DNA of 64,000 bases, from assembly GCF_013410405.1 (NCBI RefSeq), contig NZ_JACCFK010000001.1, positions 5,084,001 to 5,148,000 of the forward strand, read 5' to 3'. Of this stretch, positions 26,528 through 35,157 are shown one piece after another. The notes below the pieces were generated by a model. It was not told where the DNA came from. It saw only the letters and a program-made list of their open reading frames with translations, and ran no database searches. Both the position numbers and the translations under genes were made by a program. Position 1 is the stretch's first letter; every line of letters begins with the position of its first letter. This DNA is from Amycolatopsis endophytica (GTDB lineage: Bacteria; Actinomycetota; Actinomycetes; Mycobacteriales; Pseudonocardiaceae).

Positions 26528-27142
26528 ATGCCCGGCAAGGCGGTCCGGCGGCGGTCCGGTGCGCCGTCCAAAGGGGACCTGCGCGAGCAGAAGATCCTCG
26601 AGGTGCTCGAAGACCTGCTGGCGGTCAAGAGCTTCGACGCGCTCACGACCAACGACATCGCCGAGCGCGCCGGGCTCTCCCGCGCGTCGATGTACTTCTA
26701 CTTCAGCTCCAAGCAGGAAGCCCTGGTCGCGCTTTTCGCCAGGACGGTCGAGGCCCTGCGTGAGAAGTCCCGCGCGGCGGCCGACGACCCCGCGGCACCG
26801 CGCGACGCGATCGCGACGGCCCTGCGCCGCACCCGCGACCGCTGGCGCGAGCACGGCCTGATCATGCGCGTCGCGATCGACCAGGCTTCGACCATCCCCG
26901 AGCTCGGGGCACTGTGGACGGAGACGGCGGAGATCTTCATCGACGCGATCGCGGCGATCCTGGTCCGTGCCGGCGTGGCCGCCCACGACGCGCCCGACGG
27001 CGCCCGGGCCCTCGCGGGCGCGGTGTGCTGGATGGTCGAGCGGACGTTCTACCACGCGTCGGCGGTGTCCATCGAGGCGCTCGACCAGGCCGCCGCGACC
27101 TGCGAGGTGGTCTGGCTGCGGATCGCGGCGATCGAACCCTGA
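26528..27142 (+). CDS. TetR-family regulator (EthR-like C-domain)
   Basis: 204 residues with GGGGAG seven bases upstream. HTH: T-T-N-D-I-A-E-R-A-G-L-S-R-A-S-M-Y-F-Y-F-S-S-K. The C-domain ends W-M-V-E-R-T-F-Y-H-A, as in EthR-type regulators. It probably represses the SDR gene in front of it through the GTAGAG operator. A C-terminal fragment of a paralogue is found at 32190. Confidence 0.87.
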   Translation: MPGKAVRRRSGAPSKGDLREQKILEVLEDLLAVKSFDALTTNDIAERAGLSRASMYFYFSSKQEALVALFARTVEALREKSRAAADDPAAPRDAIATALRRTRDRWREHGLIMRVAIDQASTIPELGALWTETAEIFIDAIAAILVRAGVAAHDAPDGARALAGAVCWMVERTFYHASAVSIEALDQAAATCEVVWLRIAAIEP

Positions 27143-27789
27143 CCCGCCGGGGCCGGCTTCCAGGTGGCTGCTCAACGAAGCCATGGCCAAGCGCCCGCCC
27201 ACCCCCCGCGGCGTTGACCACGTACCACGGCCGTGCTCGTCACCCGCGGAGGCGGCCCGACGTGGACAGGCGCCGTCGGCCGGCTGCGCACGCGGGCCGG
27301 CCAGATCTCACTCCTCGGGCGGCAGGCCGTGGATCGACGGCGGTGTCGCCGTCAGTGCGGGATGCGCGTGGCCCGCGGCCGCACCGCAGGTCATGGTCGA
27401 GGGGCACAAGGTGCACCTGGCGATGGAGTTCAACGGGTTCGCGAGGTACGTGGCCGGCTATCGTGCGTAGCCGGGTGGATGGCGGAACCGGTCCGGGTGA
27501 GCGGGCGGGCTGACCGGTCATGACGGCGGGCGGCTGCCGGGACCGTGCGGGTCTGGCTCAGCTGGCGGCCGCCCCGACGATGGCTGGTGCTCGCGTCGGC
27601 CAGGCGCCGGGTGCAGCGCACGGCCCGGACCTCCCTATGCCGTAGACGCCGCCGGCATCAGGGCCCGGTTCGCCCGGCGCGGTTCACGCGCCGGAGGTCC
27701 TCCCGTGGGCAACCCAACACGCCGTCCACACCCTCACAAGTCACGACAGCCAGGGCAGCCAGGGGCCTGGCCCTGGCAGCCCTCCGCCG
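27143..27789. other. Gene-free stretch, possibly eroded coding DNA
   Basis: No frame shows a known family. One plus frame ends with V-M-V-E-G-H-K-V-H-L-A-M-E-F-N-G-F-A-R-Y before a stop at 27468. It looks protein-like, but I cannot assign it and no start is evident. The rest appears non-coding. Confidence 0.45.
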
Positions 27790-28510
27790 TCAGAGCTGGA
27801 CGAAGCGGGCGCCGCCGTCGACCTCGACGATCGTCCCGGTTATCGAGGGGTTGGTCGCCAGCAGGGCCACCGCATCGGCGATCTCGTCCGCGGTCGACAC
27901 GTGGCCGACCGGCAGGCCCGCCTCCGCGGCGGTGAACCAGTCGAGGCGGTCCTGTTCGGGCATCTCGTTCCACCAGGGCGTGTCGACCAGTCCGGGGGAG
28001 ACCGCGTTCACCCGCCGCGGGGCGAGTTCGACGGCCAGCGGTCGCACCAGTGCTTCCACGGCCGCGTTGAGTGCGCCGATGCCCGGCGGTGCCGGGCATC
28101 GCGGCATGCGCGCTGATCGCGCCGACGAGTGTGATGGACGCTTGCTTGGCCAGGTGCGGCAGGGCCGCCTGCAGCACCGTCATCGTGGGCCAGAACTTCG
28201 CGTCGAAAGCCCGCCGCAGTACGGCGAGGTCGAGGTCGGCGAGCGTGCCGGCACCCTCGGAGCCGGCGAGTGTGACCACCAGAGCGTCGATGGGCGCGAG
28301 GCCGGCGGCCAGCTCGGCGACAGCCGCCGGGTCGTTGCCGTCCACGCGGTGGGCGACGAGTTCCGGCGCGGCGTCGGCCACCGCGGCGACCCTGGCGGCG
28401 TTGCGACTCGCGACGTGCACGGTGTCGCCGCCGGCCGCGAGCCGCCGCGCGGCGGCCAGGCCGATGCCCGAAGTGCCACCGACGACGAGTGTGGTCCGGG
28501 GTGTGTCCAA
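27790..28510 (-). pseudogene. Short-chain dehydrogenase interrupted by one frameshift
   Basis: The N-terminal frame from ATG 28510 has V-V-G-G-T-S-G-I-G-L-A-A-A-R-R and runs to H-A-A-M-P-G-T-A-G near 28090. The C-terminal part (I-G-A-L-N-A-A-V-E-A-L-V to V-D-G-G-A-R-F-V-Q-L) continues in another frame. The sequence is otherwise full length, about 239 codons, and one extra base near 28085-28090 explains the break. The break sits in a perfect hairpin, ATGCCCGGC-GGT-GCCGGGCAT (28079-28099). It could be a true mutation or a sequencing error. Family resemblance: enoyl-ACP/3-oxoacyl reductase-like SDR. Confidence 0.75.
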
Positions 28511-28526
28511 GGCAGATGCTCCTACG

Positions 28527-28549
28527 AATCGGAACGGTTCGGTTCGATT
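28527..28549. promoter_or_regulatory. Imperfect palindrome between divergent SDR and TetR genes
   Basis: AATCGGAACGGTTCGGTTCGATT is a near-palindrome centred on GAAC-G-GTTC. It lies 17 bases upstream of the SDR start and 67 bases upstream of the TetR start, the classic place for a TetR operator serving both genes. Confidence 0.5.
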
Positions 28550-28615
28550 TTGAGGCTAGCAGGGCGTTGAGTTAAATCGCTACGGCCCGTCTCGAATCCG
28601 TTAGCATGTGCGGTC

Positions 28616-29215
28616 ATGGACGCAGCCGAAGACACCGAGCCGGAGCGGCGCAGGCCGGGCCGCCGACGCAGTGAGGACAGCCGGGACGCCATCCTTCAGG
28701 CCGCCACCGAACTCGTCGTCGAACGGGGATACGCCGCGGTCTCGATCGAGAAGATCGCCCAGCGGGCCGGGACCGGCAAGCAGACGATCTACCGCTGGTG
28801 GCCGTCCAAGGGCGACGTGCTGATGGAGGCCCTCGCGCGCAAGGCCGAGTTGCACATTCCACTACCGGACGAAGGTAGCTGGACCGCCGACCTGCAGTGC
28901 ATGCTGGAGGACAGCTTCGCCCTGGCCCGGGCGCCGCAGATCGGCGAGTTGCTGCGCGCCCTCATGGTCGAAGCGCAGCTCGACTCCGCCTTCGGCACAC
29001 GCTTTCGCATCGAGTTCCTGGAGCGCCGCCGCGCCGCTCTCGCCACACTCGTCGAACGGGCCCGCCGACGGGGCGATCTGCCCGCCACCGTCACGGCGGG
29101 CTTCGCGGCCGACGTGGTCTTCGGGGTGCTCTGGTACCGGCTGCTGGCGGTGCCGCAGCCCTTCGACCGCCGCCTGACCGACCGGCTCGTGGTGCTCCTG
29201 GCTGACGCTGCGTAG
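28616..29215 (+). CDS. TetR-family regulator
   Basis: 199 residues. HTH: A-V-S-I-E-K-I-A-Q-R-A-G-T-G-K-Q-T-I-Y-R-W-W (split over 44-65), then P-S-K-G-D-V-L. The C-domain is of the TetR_C_11-like type with F-R-I-E-F-L-E-R-R-R. It is divergent from the frameshifted SDR and probably controls it. Confidence 0.87.
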   Translation: MDAAEDTEPERRRPGRRRSEDSRDAILQAATELVVERGYAAVSIEKIAQRAGTGKQTIYRWWPSKGDVLMEALARKAELHIPLPDEGSWTADLQCMLEDSFALARAPQIGELLRALMVEAQLDSAFGTRFRIEFLERRRAALATLVERARRRGDLPATVTAGFAADVVFGVLWYRLLAVPQPFDRRLTDRLVVLLADAA

Positions 29216-29651
29216 CGCTGCCCCAAGAGGCTTCGAGAAGGACGAGCGGGATCTCACGCGCCGTGCGGACCTGGTAGCCGGCGTATGGGGAAACGCCTCG
29301 GCCGCGCGAGGCCACCACGGTTCCCGGCCTGCCCCGAAAGGAGCCTGCCGGCATGGAACTTTCCTCCGGCGCCGTCCTGGAGTTGCACCAGTGGTGAGTC
29401 CCTGATGTTGTGGTACCAACTCGGTTCGTCGGTGCGCCGCCGGGGAGGCCACCGCCGGATATCGGCCGTCGTGCTCCACTCGCATTACGGGAATTCCCTG
29501 AGCTCGCCCGGGAGCTTGCCGACCGTGGTGCGGAGGACGACGGGCAGACCTCGCACTGTGTTGCCTTCGGCCCGTTGCCGCGGCCCCAGTGGCTGAGGCA
29601 CCGTGGTGCTCCCGCCGGCGCGGGATCGACCGATCGCATGGTCAGGCGGCT
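29216..29651. other. Gene-free stretch behind a truncated SDR
   Basis: Minus-strand frames remain open from the SDR remnant at 29652 but carry no SDR C-terminal motifs. They read as Ser/Arg-rich noise. Nothing else is recognised. Confidence 0.45.
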
Positions 29652-30176
29652 CGGCGAGTAGATCCGTGTAGTTGGCCCCAGCAGGTCGGCCGGGTCGATG
29701 GTGCTCTGCCGGTGTCCGTTGCTGCCGATCGTCACCACCCGCGACGCGGGGATGCCGGTCAGCAGGTCCAGCACCCGGCCGATGAACGCGAAAGGTCCGA
29801 GGTGGTTCACGGCGATGGTCGACCCGAAGCCGTCTCCGGTGACCTCGTATCGCACGCGAAAGCCGCCGACGTTGTTCACGAGTAGATCGAGGTGGTCGTA
29901 CTCGTCGTGCAGCCGGCGAGCGGCGGCGCGGACCGATGCGAGCGACGCGAAGTCGACCAGCAGCGTGCGCACGACGGCGCCGGGGGAGCCGCCCCAGATG
30001 CGATCGGCCGCCGCGGCTGCCCGTCCGGCGTCGCGGCAGGCCAACACCAGGTGGGCGCCGCGGCGCGCGAGCGCGTCGGCGATCGCGAAGCCCAGCCCGG
30101 TGCTGGCACCGGTGACGAGGACGGTCCGGCCGTGCTGGGCGGGGATGTCCTCGAAGGACCAACGTTGCCGTGTCAC
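29652..30176 (-). pseudogene. SDR of the retinol-dehydrogenase/protochlorophyllide-reductase type, C-terminally truncated
   Basis: GTG 30176 with GAAGGT upstream opens W-S-F-E-D-I-P-A-Q-H-G-R-T, then T-G-A-S-T-G-L-G. N-N-V-G-G, the conserved N-H-L-G-P-F and V-T-I-G-S-N-G-H follow. After D-P-A-D-L-L-G-P-T-T-R-I-Y-S-P the catalytic Y-x-x-x-K region should come, but the sequence becomes unrelated. The enzyme would lack its active-site Tyr/Lys. Confidence 0.7.
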
Positions 30177-30199
30177 GGATACACCTTCGACGCTGTATG

Positions 30200-30211
30200 T
30201 AGCGATCGCTA
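30200..30211. promoter_or_regulatory. Perfect palindrome TAGCGATCGCTA upstream of the truncated SDR
   Basis: A 12-bp perfect palindrome 24 bases before the SDR start, of the kind bound by TetR proteins. No TetR gene is found on the other side, so the regulator may be lost or be elsewhere. Confidence 0.45.
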
Positions 30212-30317
30212 TAGCAGGCAAAGACAGAACGTTTGGTATTGCGGTTCACTTGCGACCGAGCACCCGCACTTCACAGTGGATGGACGGTTGCCCCTCAGCG
30301 CCGTGCTGCACCTCGGC

Positions 30318-30435
30318 GTGTCCTGGGGCGGCCAGGTGGCAACGGAAGAGCTGGTGTTGGCGGCCCATGTCACATGCCCCTGCTCCGTTGCGACCCGCGG
30401 CGGGGTCCCGGTGTCGGTCACGGTCCGGGCCGGTC
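30318..30435 (+). pseudogene. Relic of an Ohr/OsmC-family peroxide-resistance protein
   Basis: The frame reads A-T-E-E-L-V-L-A-A-H-V-T-C-P-C-S-V-A-T-R-G split in two blocks, then V-S-V-T-V. Ohr proteins end with L-V-x-x-A-H-x-x-C-P-Y-S-x-A-T-R-G-N-I-D-V, so this is the region around the resolving Cys. No start or N-terminal half is seen. Confidence 0.5.
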
Positions 30436-30758
30436 AAAGGCTTCGAGGACTACTGTCCGGTTCAAGCGGTCGCCCCGCGCGGCGGCGCCACGCCCACCAG
30501 GCGGTGAGGTGCACCTGTAGCCGCCGCCTGAGGTGCCCCGCGTCGCCCATGGAAACATCGTCCTGAAGGCGCTTCCGGTCGTGATGATCGTGGCGTCGCT
30601 GAGCTCGCCGGCCTTCTTGCTGCACCGGCCCCGCTCGGCCGGTCGATGACGCTGTCGGCGTCGGCCGGCACGACTCGTACGCAGGAGATGCTGGACTTCC
30701 GCGCGGCACGCGGCATCCTCGCCGATGACCTTCCACGGTTGTTTCGCCGAGCGGCAAC
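30436..30758. other. Degenerate stretch with a possible alcohol-dehydrogenase tail
   Basis: Around 30679-30729 a plus frame reads T-Q-E-M-L-D-F-R-A-A-R-G-I-L-A-D-D, similar to the C-terminal part of zinc alcohol dehydrogenases of the CAD type (E-M-L-D-F-C-A-E-H-G-I). The match is short. The rest is unassigned. Confidence 0.3.
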
Positions 30759-31520
30759 TCAGGTGTACATGCGTGGTGCGGCCCACTCTGTCCAGTCGTC
30801 CGGGTCGTGGCAGATCCACACCCGGGCCGACTCGCGAGTCGCGATGCGTTTGAGAGCCCCGATCGCCTGCACGGCCGCGGTGTGGTCGGTGTCGATCGGC
30901 ATCGGTAGTTCGGCTTCGTACGCGCAGCGCAGGTGCGTGGTGTCGGCCGTCAGCAGGATGGTCTGCGACGGCAACCGCACGAGGAGCGCGAAGTTTCCCG
31001 GAGTGTGGCCCGGCAGGGACACCAAGGTGACAGCGCCATCGCCGAACACATCGTGATCCCCGGCGAGCAGGTGCCAGTCGGCATCGGCCGTCGCGTCGAA
31101 GTCCGCTTTACGGACCGCGGGCCCCGGATCGGTGTGCGCGTACCGCCATTCCGCCTCGTGGATGAGAAGCTTCGCGTGCGGGAACAGCCTCAGCCCGCCG
31201 GTGTGGTCGAAATGGCAGTGGGAGACCACGACGTGGGTGACGTCCGCCGGAGACTTCCCGATCGAGGCGAGTTGCGCGTCCACTCCCCGCTCCGGGCCGA
31301 ACCGGGCAAGGACCAACGGCTTGAGGTCGCCGTAGACCTCGTCCTCGCGCCCGGCCGCGGCCGGGTCGAGTCCGGTGTCGAGCAACACCAGCCCTTGCCC
31401 GTGCTCGATGAGGAATGTCGGGGCCGGGATCTCCTGCACGCCCTCGCCGCCGGTCACCAGGTCGGCGGTGGCGAGGTAAAGCCGGGCGCCGTCGAGCGCC
31501 CACATACGTCTGGCCGTCAT
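30759..31520 (-). CDS. MBL-fold hydrolase, N-acyl homoserine lactonase-like
   Basis: 253 residues; AGGAGG seven bases before ATG 31520. The metal motif S-H-C-H-F-D-H-T-G-G gives His101, His103, Asp105 and His106. Later ligands are in L-P-G-H-T-P-G-N and the C-terminal H-D-P-D-D-W. The layout matches the AiiA/AttM lactonase group, which opens the lactone ring of quorum signals or related lactones. No signal peptide. It stands alone between relics, so whether its target is a homoserine lactone, gamma-butyrolactone or another ester is open. Confidence 0.82.
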   Translation of the reverse strand: MTARRMWALDGARLYLATADLVTGGEGVQEIPAPTFLIEHGQGLVLLDTGLDPAAAGREDEVYGDLKPLVLARFGPERGVDAQLASIGKSPADVTHVVVSHCHFDHTGGLRLFPHAKLLIHEAEWRYAHTDPGPAVRKADFDATADADWHLLAGDHDVFGDGAVTLVSLPGHTPGNFALLVRLPSQTILLTADTTHLRCAYEAELPMPIDTDHTAAVQAIGALKRIATRESARVWICHDPDDWTEWAAPRMYT

Positions 31521-31753
31521 GAATCCTCCTGGCGTCGGAACGCCATTCCCTGGTTGGTACGGGACACCGTCCTCGCGGGACTGTTCGGTCATGCACATTT
31601 GCGGTTCAGCCGGGGAGCCGTGCGCCGTCGGTGGATCGGCTCGGCTCGGTCCGTTCCCCGATGTCCCGGTCGAAGGCCGCACGGCCGTTCCGCGACGAGG
31701 TGCGTCGGAGCCGGGGAGAAGATGAGCGGGAGGGTCCGGCACCTTGATGATCT

Positions 31754-31906
31754 TCAGGATGGGTGCGGGGCGTCGAACGCCTCGGTGTCGGCCGGTGTGC
31801 GAACGGTGCCGACGACGGTGTGGCCGGCGTCGAGGGCCTTGACGGCGAATGCCCGGTCGAGGCCGGAGCTGACGCCGGTGATCAGAAAGGTCTTCGTCTG
31901 CGTCAT
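31754..31906 (-). pseudogene. 50-codon N-terminal remnant of an SDR, paralogue of the gene at 25626
   Basis: ATG 31906 opens M-T-Q-T-K-T-F-L-I-T-G-V-S-S-G-L-D-R-A-F, nearly the start of the SDR at 25626 (T-F-L-I-T-G-A-S-S-G-L-G-R-A-F). The similarity goes on through G-H-T-V-V-G-T-V-R and ends at F-D-A-P-H-P-S-stop. The third Gly of the cofactor motif is Asp. Everything after the first two strands is gone. Confidence 0.7.
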
Positions 31907-32189
31907 GCCACGAGTCTACACTACGTCGAAAATAATCTGCACACCGTAGAGCCGAGTCGACGTCGAGTATGGCGGAGGGGACGGGTGAGGTGACGGAGGT
32001 TCGCAGGCGGCGGCCCAGGGTGTGCCGAACACGGGCGATCTGCGTGACCGCGCGACTCTCGACGCTGCCGAACAGCAGCTGGTATCACCCGAAGGGCCTT
32101 CCACATCTACCTCGGGGTCGAGCACGACATCCTCGGGCCGGACCCGCCGCGCGGCCTCGACCTCCAGCGCCCGCCGATGATGGCACGCG
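31907..32189. promoter_or_regulatory. Old divergent promoter region of the broken SDR/TetR pair
   Basis: GTCTACACTACGT near 31914 and ACACCGTAGAGC near 31940 resemble the GTAGAG half-sites before the intact SDR at 25626. The rest up to the TetR fragment carries no gene I can name. Confidence 0.4.
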
Positions 32190-32465
32190 GATGCGCGCCG
32201 CCGTCGAATTGTCTCCGGCGGTCCCGGCCGTCGACGAGGCTTGGCGTTCCGTTGTGGTCGCGCTCGCCGACCCCGCTCGCGGCATCGCCGAGCGAGCCGG
32301 AGTTCGCGCCGATCCGGCCCGCACGACGCCGCGGCGGTGGTGACCGCGCTGGTGTGGATGACCGAGCGCGCCTTCTACCAGGCCACAGTGACCCGCAGCT
32401 CGCTGGACGATGCGGCTGCCACGGTGGTTCGCGTGTGGCCCACGACTCTCGGGATCGAGGCGTAG
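32190..32465 (+). pseudogene. C-terminal remnant of a TetR regulator, paralogue of the gene at 26528
   Basis: The first frame reads M-R-A-A-V-E-L-S-P-A-V-P-A-V-D and I-A-E-R-A-G-V-R-A-D. A frameshift near 32330 leads to [17 protein letters not shown] and [11 protein letters not shown]. The intact regulator at 26528 has the same pattern (M-R-V-A-I-D-Q-A-S, then W-M-V-E-R-T-F-Y-H-A). The DNA-binding domain is missing. Confidence 0.65.
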
Positions 32466-32539
32466 TGACCGTGCTCGTCCACTCGGGGCCGGACCGGGCC
32501 GGGCGCGTGGCCGCCGGCCTGGTTCGTGGCAGCCGCCTC

Positions 32540-33153
32540 AGCTGTCGGCGAATCGCGGGGTGCGCTGTCGAGGACTGCGGTCATTCCCTCCTGCTGGTCG
32601 TGGGTGCCGAAGCGGCTGAAGAAGAGTTCGCGTTCGTAGCGGATCCCGTCGGAGAGGGCGGTTTCGAACACGTCGTTCACCGCCTGCTTCACTGCCCGGC
32701 TCACCGGGCCGGCCCGTTTCGCTGCGTCGGCGGTCAGGTTCCGGCCGGTCGAGCACAGGTCCATGGCCTTGGCCTTCCCGATCGCCCGGGTGAGGCGCTG
32801 GGTGCCGCCGAGCCCAGGGAGGATGCCGAGCTTGATCTCCGGCTGGCCGAACACCGCGGTGTCGGAGGCGATCACGATGTCGCAGAGCATCGCGAGCTCA
32901 CAGCCTCCGCCGAGCGCGTACTCGCCTCCTCGTGGGTGAGGGTGACCATTTCCGCGATGTCGGCGCCCGCCGCGAACGCCCGTTCCGAGCCGGTGACCAC
33001 AATGGCGCCGATGTCGGTGTCGGCGTCGAATTCCCGCGCGGCACTGAGCACTTCGGTCTCGACCGTGTGGTTCAGGGCGTTGGGCCGGTCGAGCGGGATC
33101 ACGCCGACGCCGGGCGCCGGCCGGGTCGTCTCGATCGTCGTGTAGGTGGTCAT
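32540..33153 (-). pseudogene. Enoyl-CoA hydratase with deletions and frameshifts
   Basis: ATG 33153 opens a crotonase (L-D-R-P-N-A-L-N, then [10 protein letters not shown]). After T-H-E-E the frame shifts into [14 protein letters not shown], skipping about 35 residues, the same block lost in the copy at 23725. A second gap follows G-P-V-S-R-A and resumes at [11 protein letters not shown]. The usual end, T-P-R-F-A-D-S-stop, is in a third frame. The start overlaps the dehydrogenase stop (ATGA), so it belonged to that operon. Confidence 0.75.
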
Positions 33154-34124
33154 GCCGCGCCCGCGGTGAGGACCATCTTGCCGGTGGTGTCGCCGGCCTC
33201 CATCGCCTGGATCGCGGCCGCCGCGTCGCGCATCGGCAGCTCCAGCCCGATCTGGGGCCGGATGCCGGATCGGGCGACGAATGCCAGCAGATCGGCGAGT
33301 TCCTGCCGGGTGCCCATCGTGGATCCTTCCACTCGAAGCTGCAGGAAGAACACCCGCTGCAGGTCCGCGGCGGGGTTCGGCCCGCTCGTCGAACCGCAGA
33401 CGATCACCGCGCCGCCGGGGCGCAGTGACCGAAGCGAATGCCCCCAGGTCGCTTCACCGACGGACTCGAACACCGCGTCGACCCGGCTGGGCAGCTTCGT
33501 GCCGGTGGGGAACACCCGGTGCGCGCCCAGGTTCTCCGCCAGCGCTCGTTTTTCCTCGGTACGGCCCGTGACGAACACCGTCATCCCGGCGGCCCGGCCG
33601 AGCTGGACGAGGGCGGTGGACACGCCGCCGGAGGCACCCTGCACGAGCATCGTCTGGCCGGGCCGGAGCCCGGATTTGGTGAACAGCATCCGGTACGCGG
33701 TCAGCCAGGCGGTGCCCATCACCGCGCCGTGCGTGGCCGGGACCCCGTCCGGCAGCGGGACCGCATTGCGCGCGGGCACGATCACGTAGTCGGCGAAGGT
33801 GCCCTGGTGCAGCTCGGTGAGCAGGGTACGTCGCGGGTCGAGCGTCTCGTCTCCGGTCCACGCCGGGTCGCCGACGACCGGGTGGACGACGACCTGAGTG
33901 CCGTCGTCGAGCGTGCCCACGCCGTCCATGCCCAGGATCATCGGGAACCGTTCGGCCTTGATCCCGACTCCGCGCAGGGTCCACAGATCGTGCATGTTCA
34001 GGCTGGCCGCGGTGACGCGCACCTTGACCCAGCCTTCGGGGGCTGCCGGTTCGGGCCGGTCACCGACCCGGAGCGCGTCCAGTGGGGCTTCCGGGTTCGG
34101 TGCGGCGGCGTATACGGCGAACAT
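33150..34124 (-). CDS. Zinc-type alcohol dehydrogenase / quinone-oxidoreductase-like protein
   Basis: 324 residues, full length. MDR-superfamily signs: [10 protein letters not shown] near 45, [10 protein letters not shown] near 62, Q-G-A-S-G-G-V-S near 163 as the nucleotide site. The catalytic-zinc Cys/His set of true alcohol dehydrogenases is not evident, so it is closer to NADPH:quinone reductases or enoyl reductases. It lies downstream of a damaged thiolase and synthetase and overlaps the damaged crotonase. Confidence 0.83.
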   Translation of the reverse strand: MFAVYAAAPNPEAPLDALRVGDRPEPAAPEGWVKVRVTAASLNMHDLWTLRGVGIKAERFPMILGMDGVGTLDDGTQVVVHPVVGDPAWTGDETLDPRRTLLTELHQGTFADYVIVPARNAVPLPDGVPATHGAVMGTAWLTAYRMLFTKSGLRPGQTMLVQGASGGVSTALVQLGRAAGMTVFVTGRTEEKRALAENLGAHRVFPTGTKLPSRVDAVFESVGEATWGHSLRSLRPGGAVIVCGSTSGPNPAADLQRVFFLQLRVEGSTMGTRQELADLLAFVARSGIRPQIGLELPMRDAAAAIQAMEAGDTTGKMVLTAGAA

Positions 34125-34152
34125 GTTCTTCCTTTACTCCTCGGGGCTGGGT

Positions 34153-35157
34153 TCACAAGCGGAGGAGCCGCTCGCACGACACTCGCTGGACGCGTTCGAG
34201 CAGCGTTCCGGTGGCGATGCCCCCGGCACAGCACATCGTGACGAAGCCGGGTTCGGCGTCGGAGTCTTCGAGTTCGTGGATCAGGGTGGTGATCAGCCGG
34301 GCACCGGACGCCCCCGGCGGGTGGCCGAGGGCGATCGCGCCCCCGCGGGGGTTGACGCGGTCCTCGTCGGGGCGCAGCTCGGCGAGCCACACCTTGACCA
34401 TCGGGACGGCGGCCTCGTTGATCTCCACGACGTCGAGCTCCCCGATCTTCATGCCGTTGCGGTCGAGCATCCGGCGCGTCAGCGGGATCGGAGCCGTGAG
34501 CATCATCAACGGATCGTCGTCCTGCAGGAGGTGATCCCGGACGCGTCCTCGCGGCCGCAGGCCCGGTTCCGCCGCCTGCGCGGCCAGCCGATGCGACCGA
34601 ACGGCCCACGCTTCGAGATCGGCACGGGAAACGTGCCAAGCCGGGGCGATCCGCTCCGCCGACGGGCCCCGTCCCACGAGGTTCCGCGCCCTGACCAGAC
34701 CGAAGTCCTCGATCATCAGTGGCGTGATCGCGTCACCGTACTCCTCCTGGATGCGGACACCGGTGGCGGACGGCACCCGTCCCGCGTGCTCGACGCCGGC
34801 GGCTACGACGATGTCGCGCGCGCCGGACGCGATCAGTGCCGCCGCCAGGTTGCCCGCCCGTTGCGAGGCTCCGCACCGCGTGTCGACGGTGCCGGCCGGC
34901 ACCTCGACCGGCAGACCCGCGTGCAACCACGCGTTGCGAGCGATGTTGACGCCCTGCTCGCCGATCTGCTGGACGCATCCGGTGATGACTTCGTGGACCT
35001 CGCCGGCATCGAGCCCGGCGCGGCCGAGCACGGCTTGGTGGATCGCACCCGGCAGGTCGCGCGGAGTCAGGTCCCGGAAGATGCCCTTGACCGCATGGCC
35101 GCGCCCGATCGGGGTGCGCACGGCCTCGACGTTCACGACGTCATGGGAGTTGAGCAT
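34153..35157 (-). pseudogene. Thiolase with an in-frame internal deletion
   Basis: 334 codons are open from ATG 35157, but thiolases have about 390. The nucleophile region D-T-R-C-G-A-S-Q is present (Cys about 86). After the helix S-H-R-L-A-A-Q-A-A-E the sequence jumps to G-L-R-P-R-G-R-V-R-D-H-L-L-Q, missing about 55 residues including the G-N-S/A-S-x-x-x-D-G-A segment. I-N-E-A and A-L-G-H-P remain. The usual C-terminal C-x-G-G-G motif reads C-C-A-G-G-I. Enzyme activity is doubtful. Confidence 0.7.
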
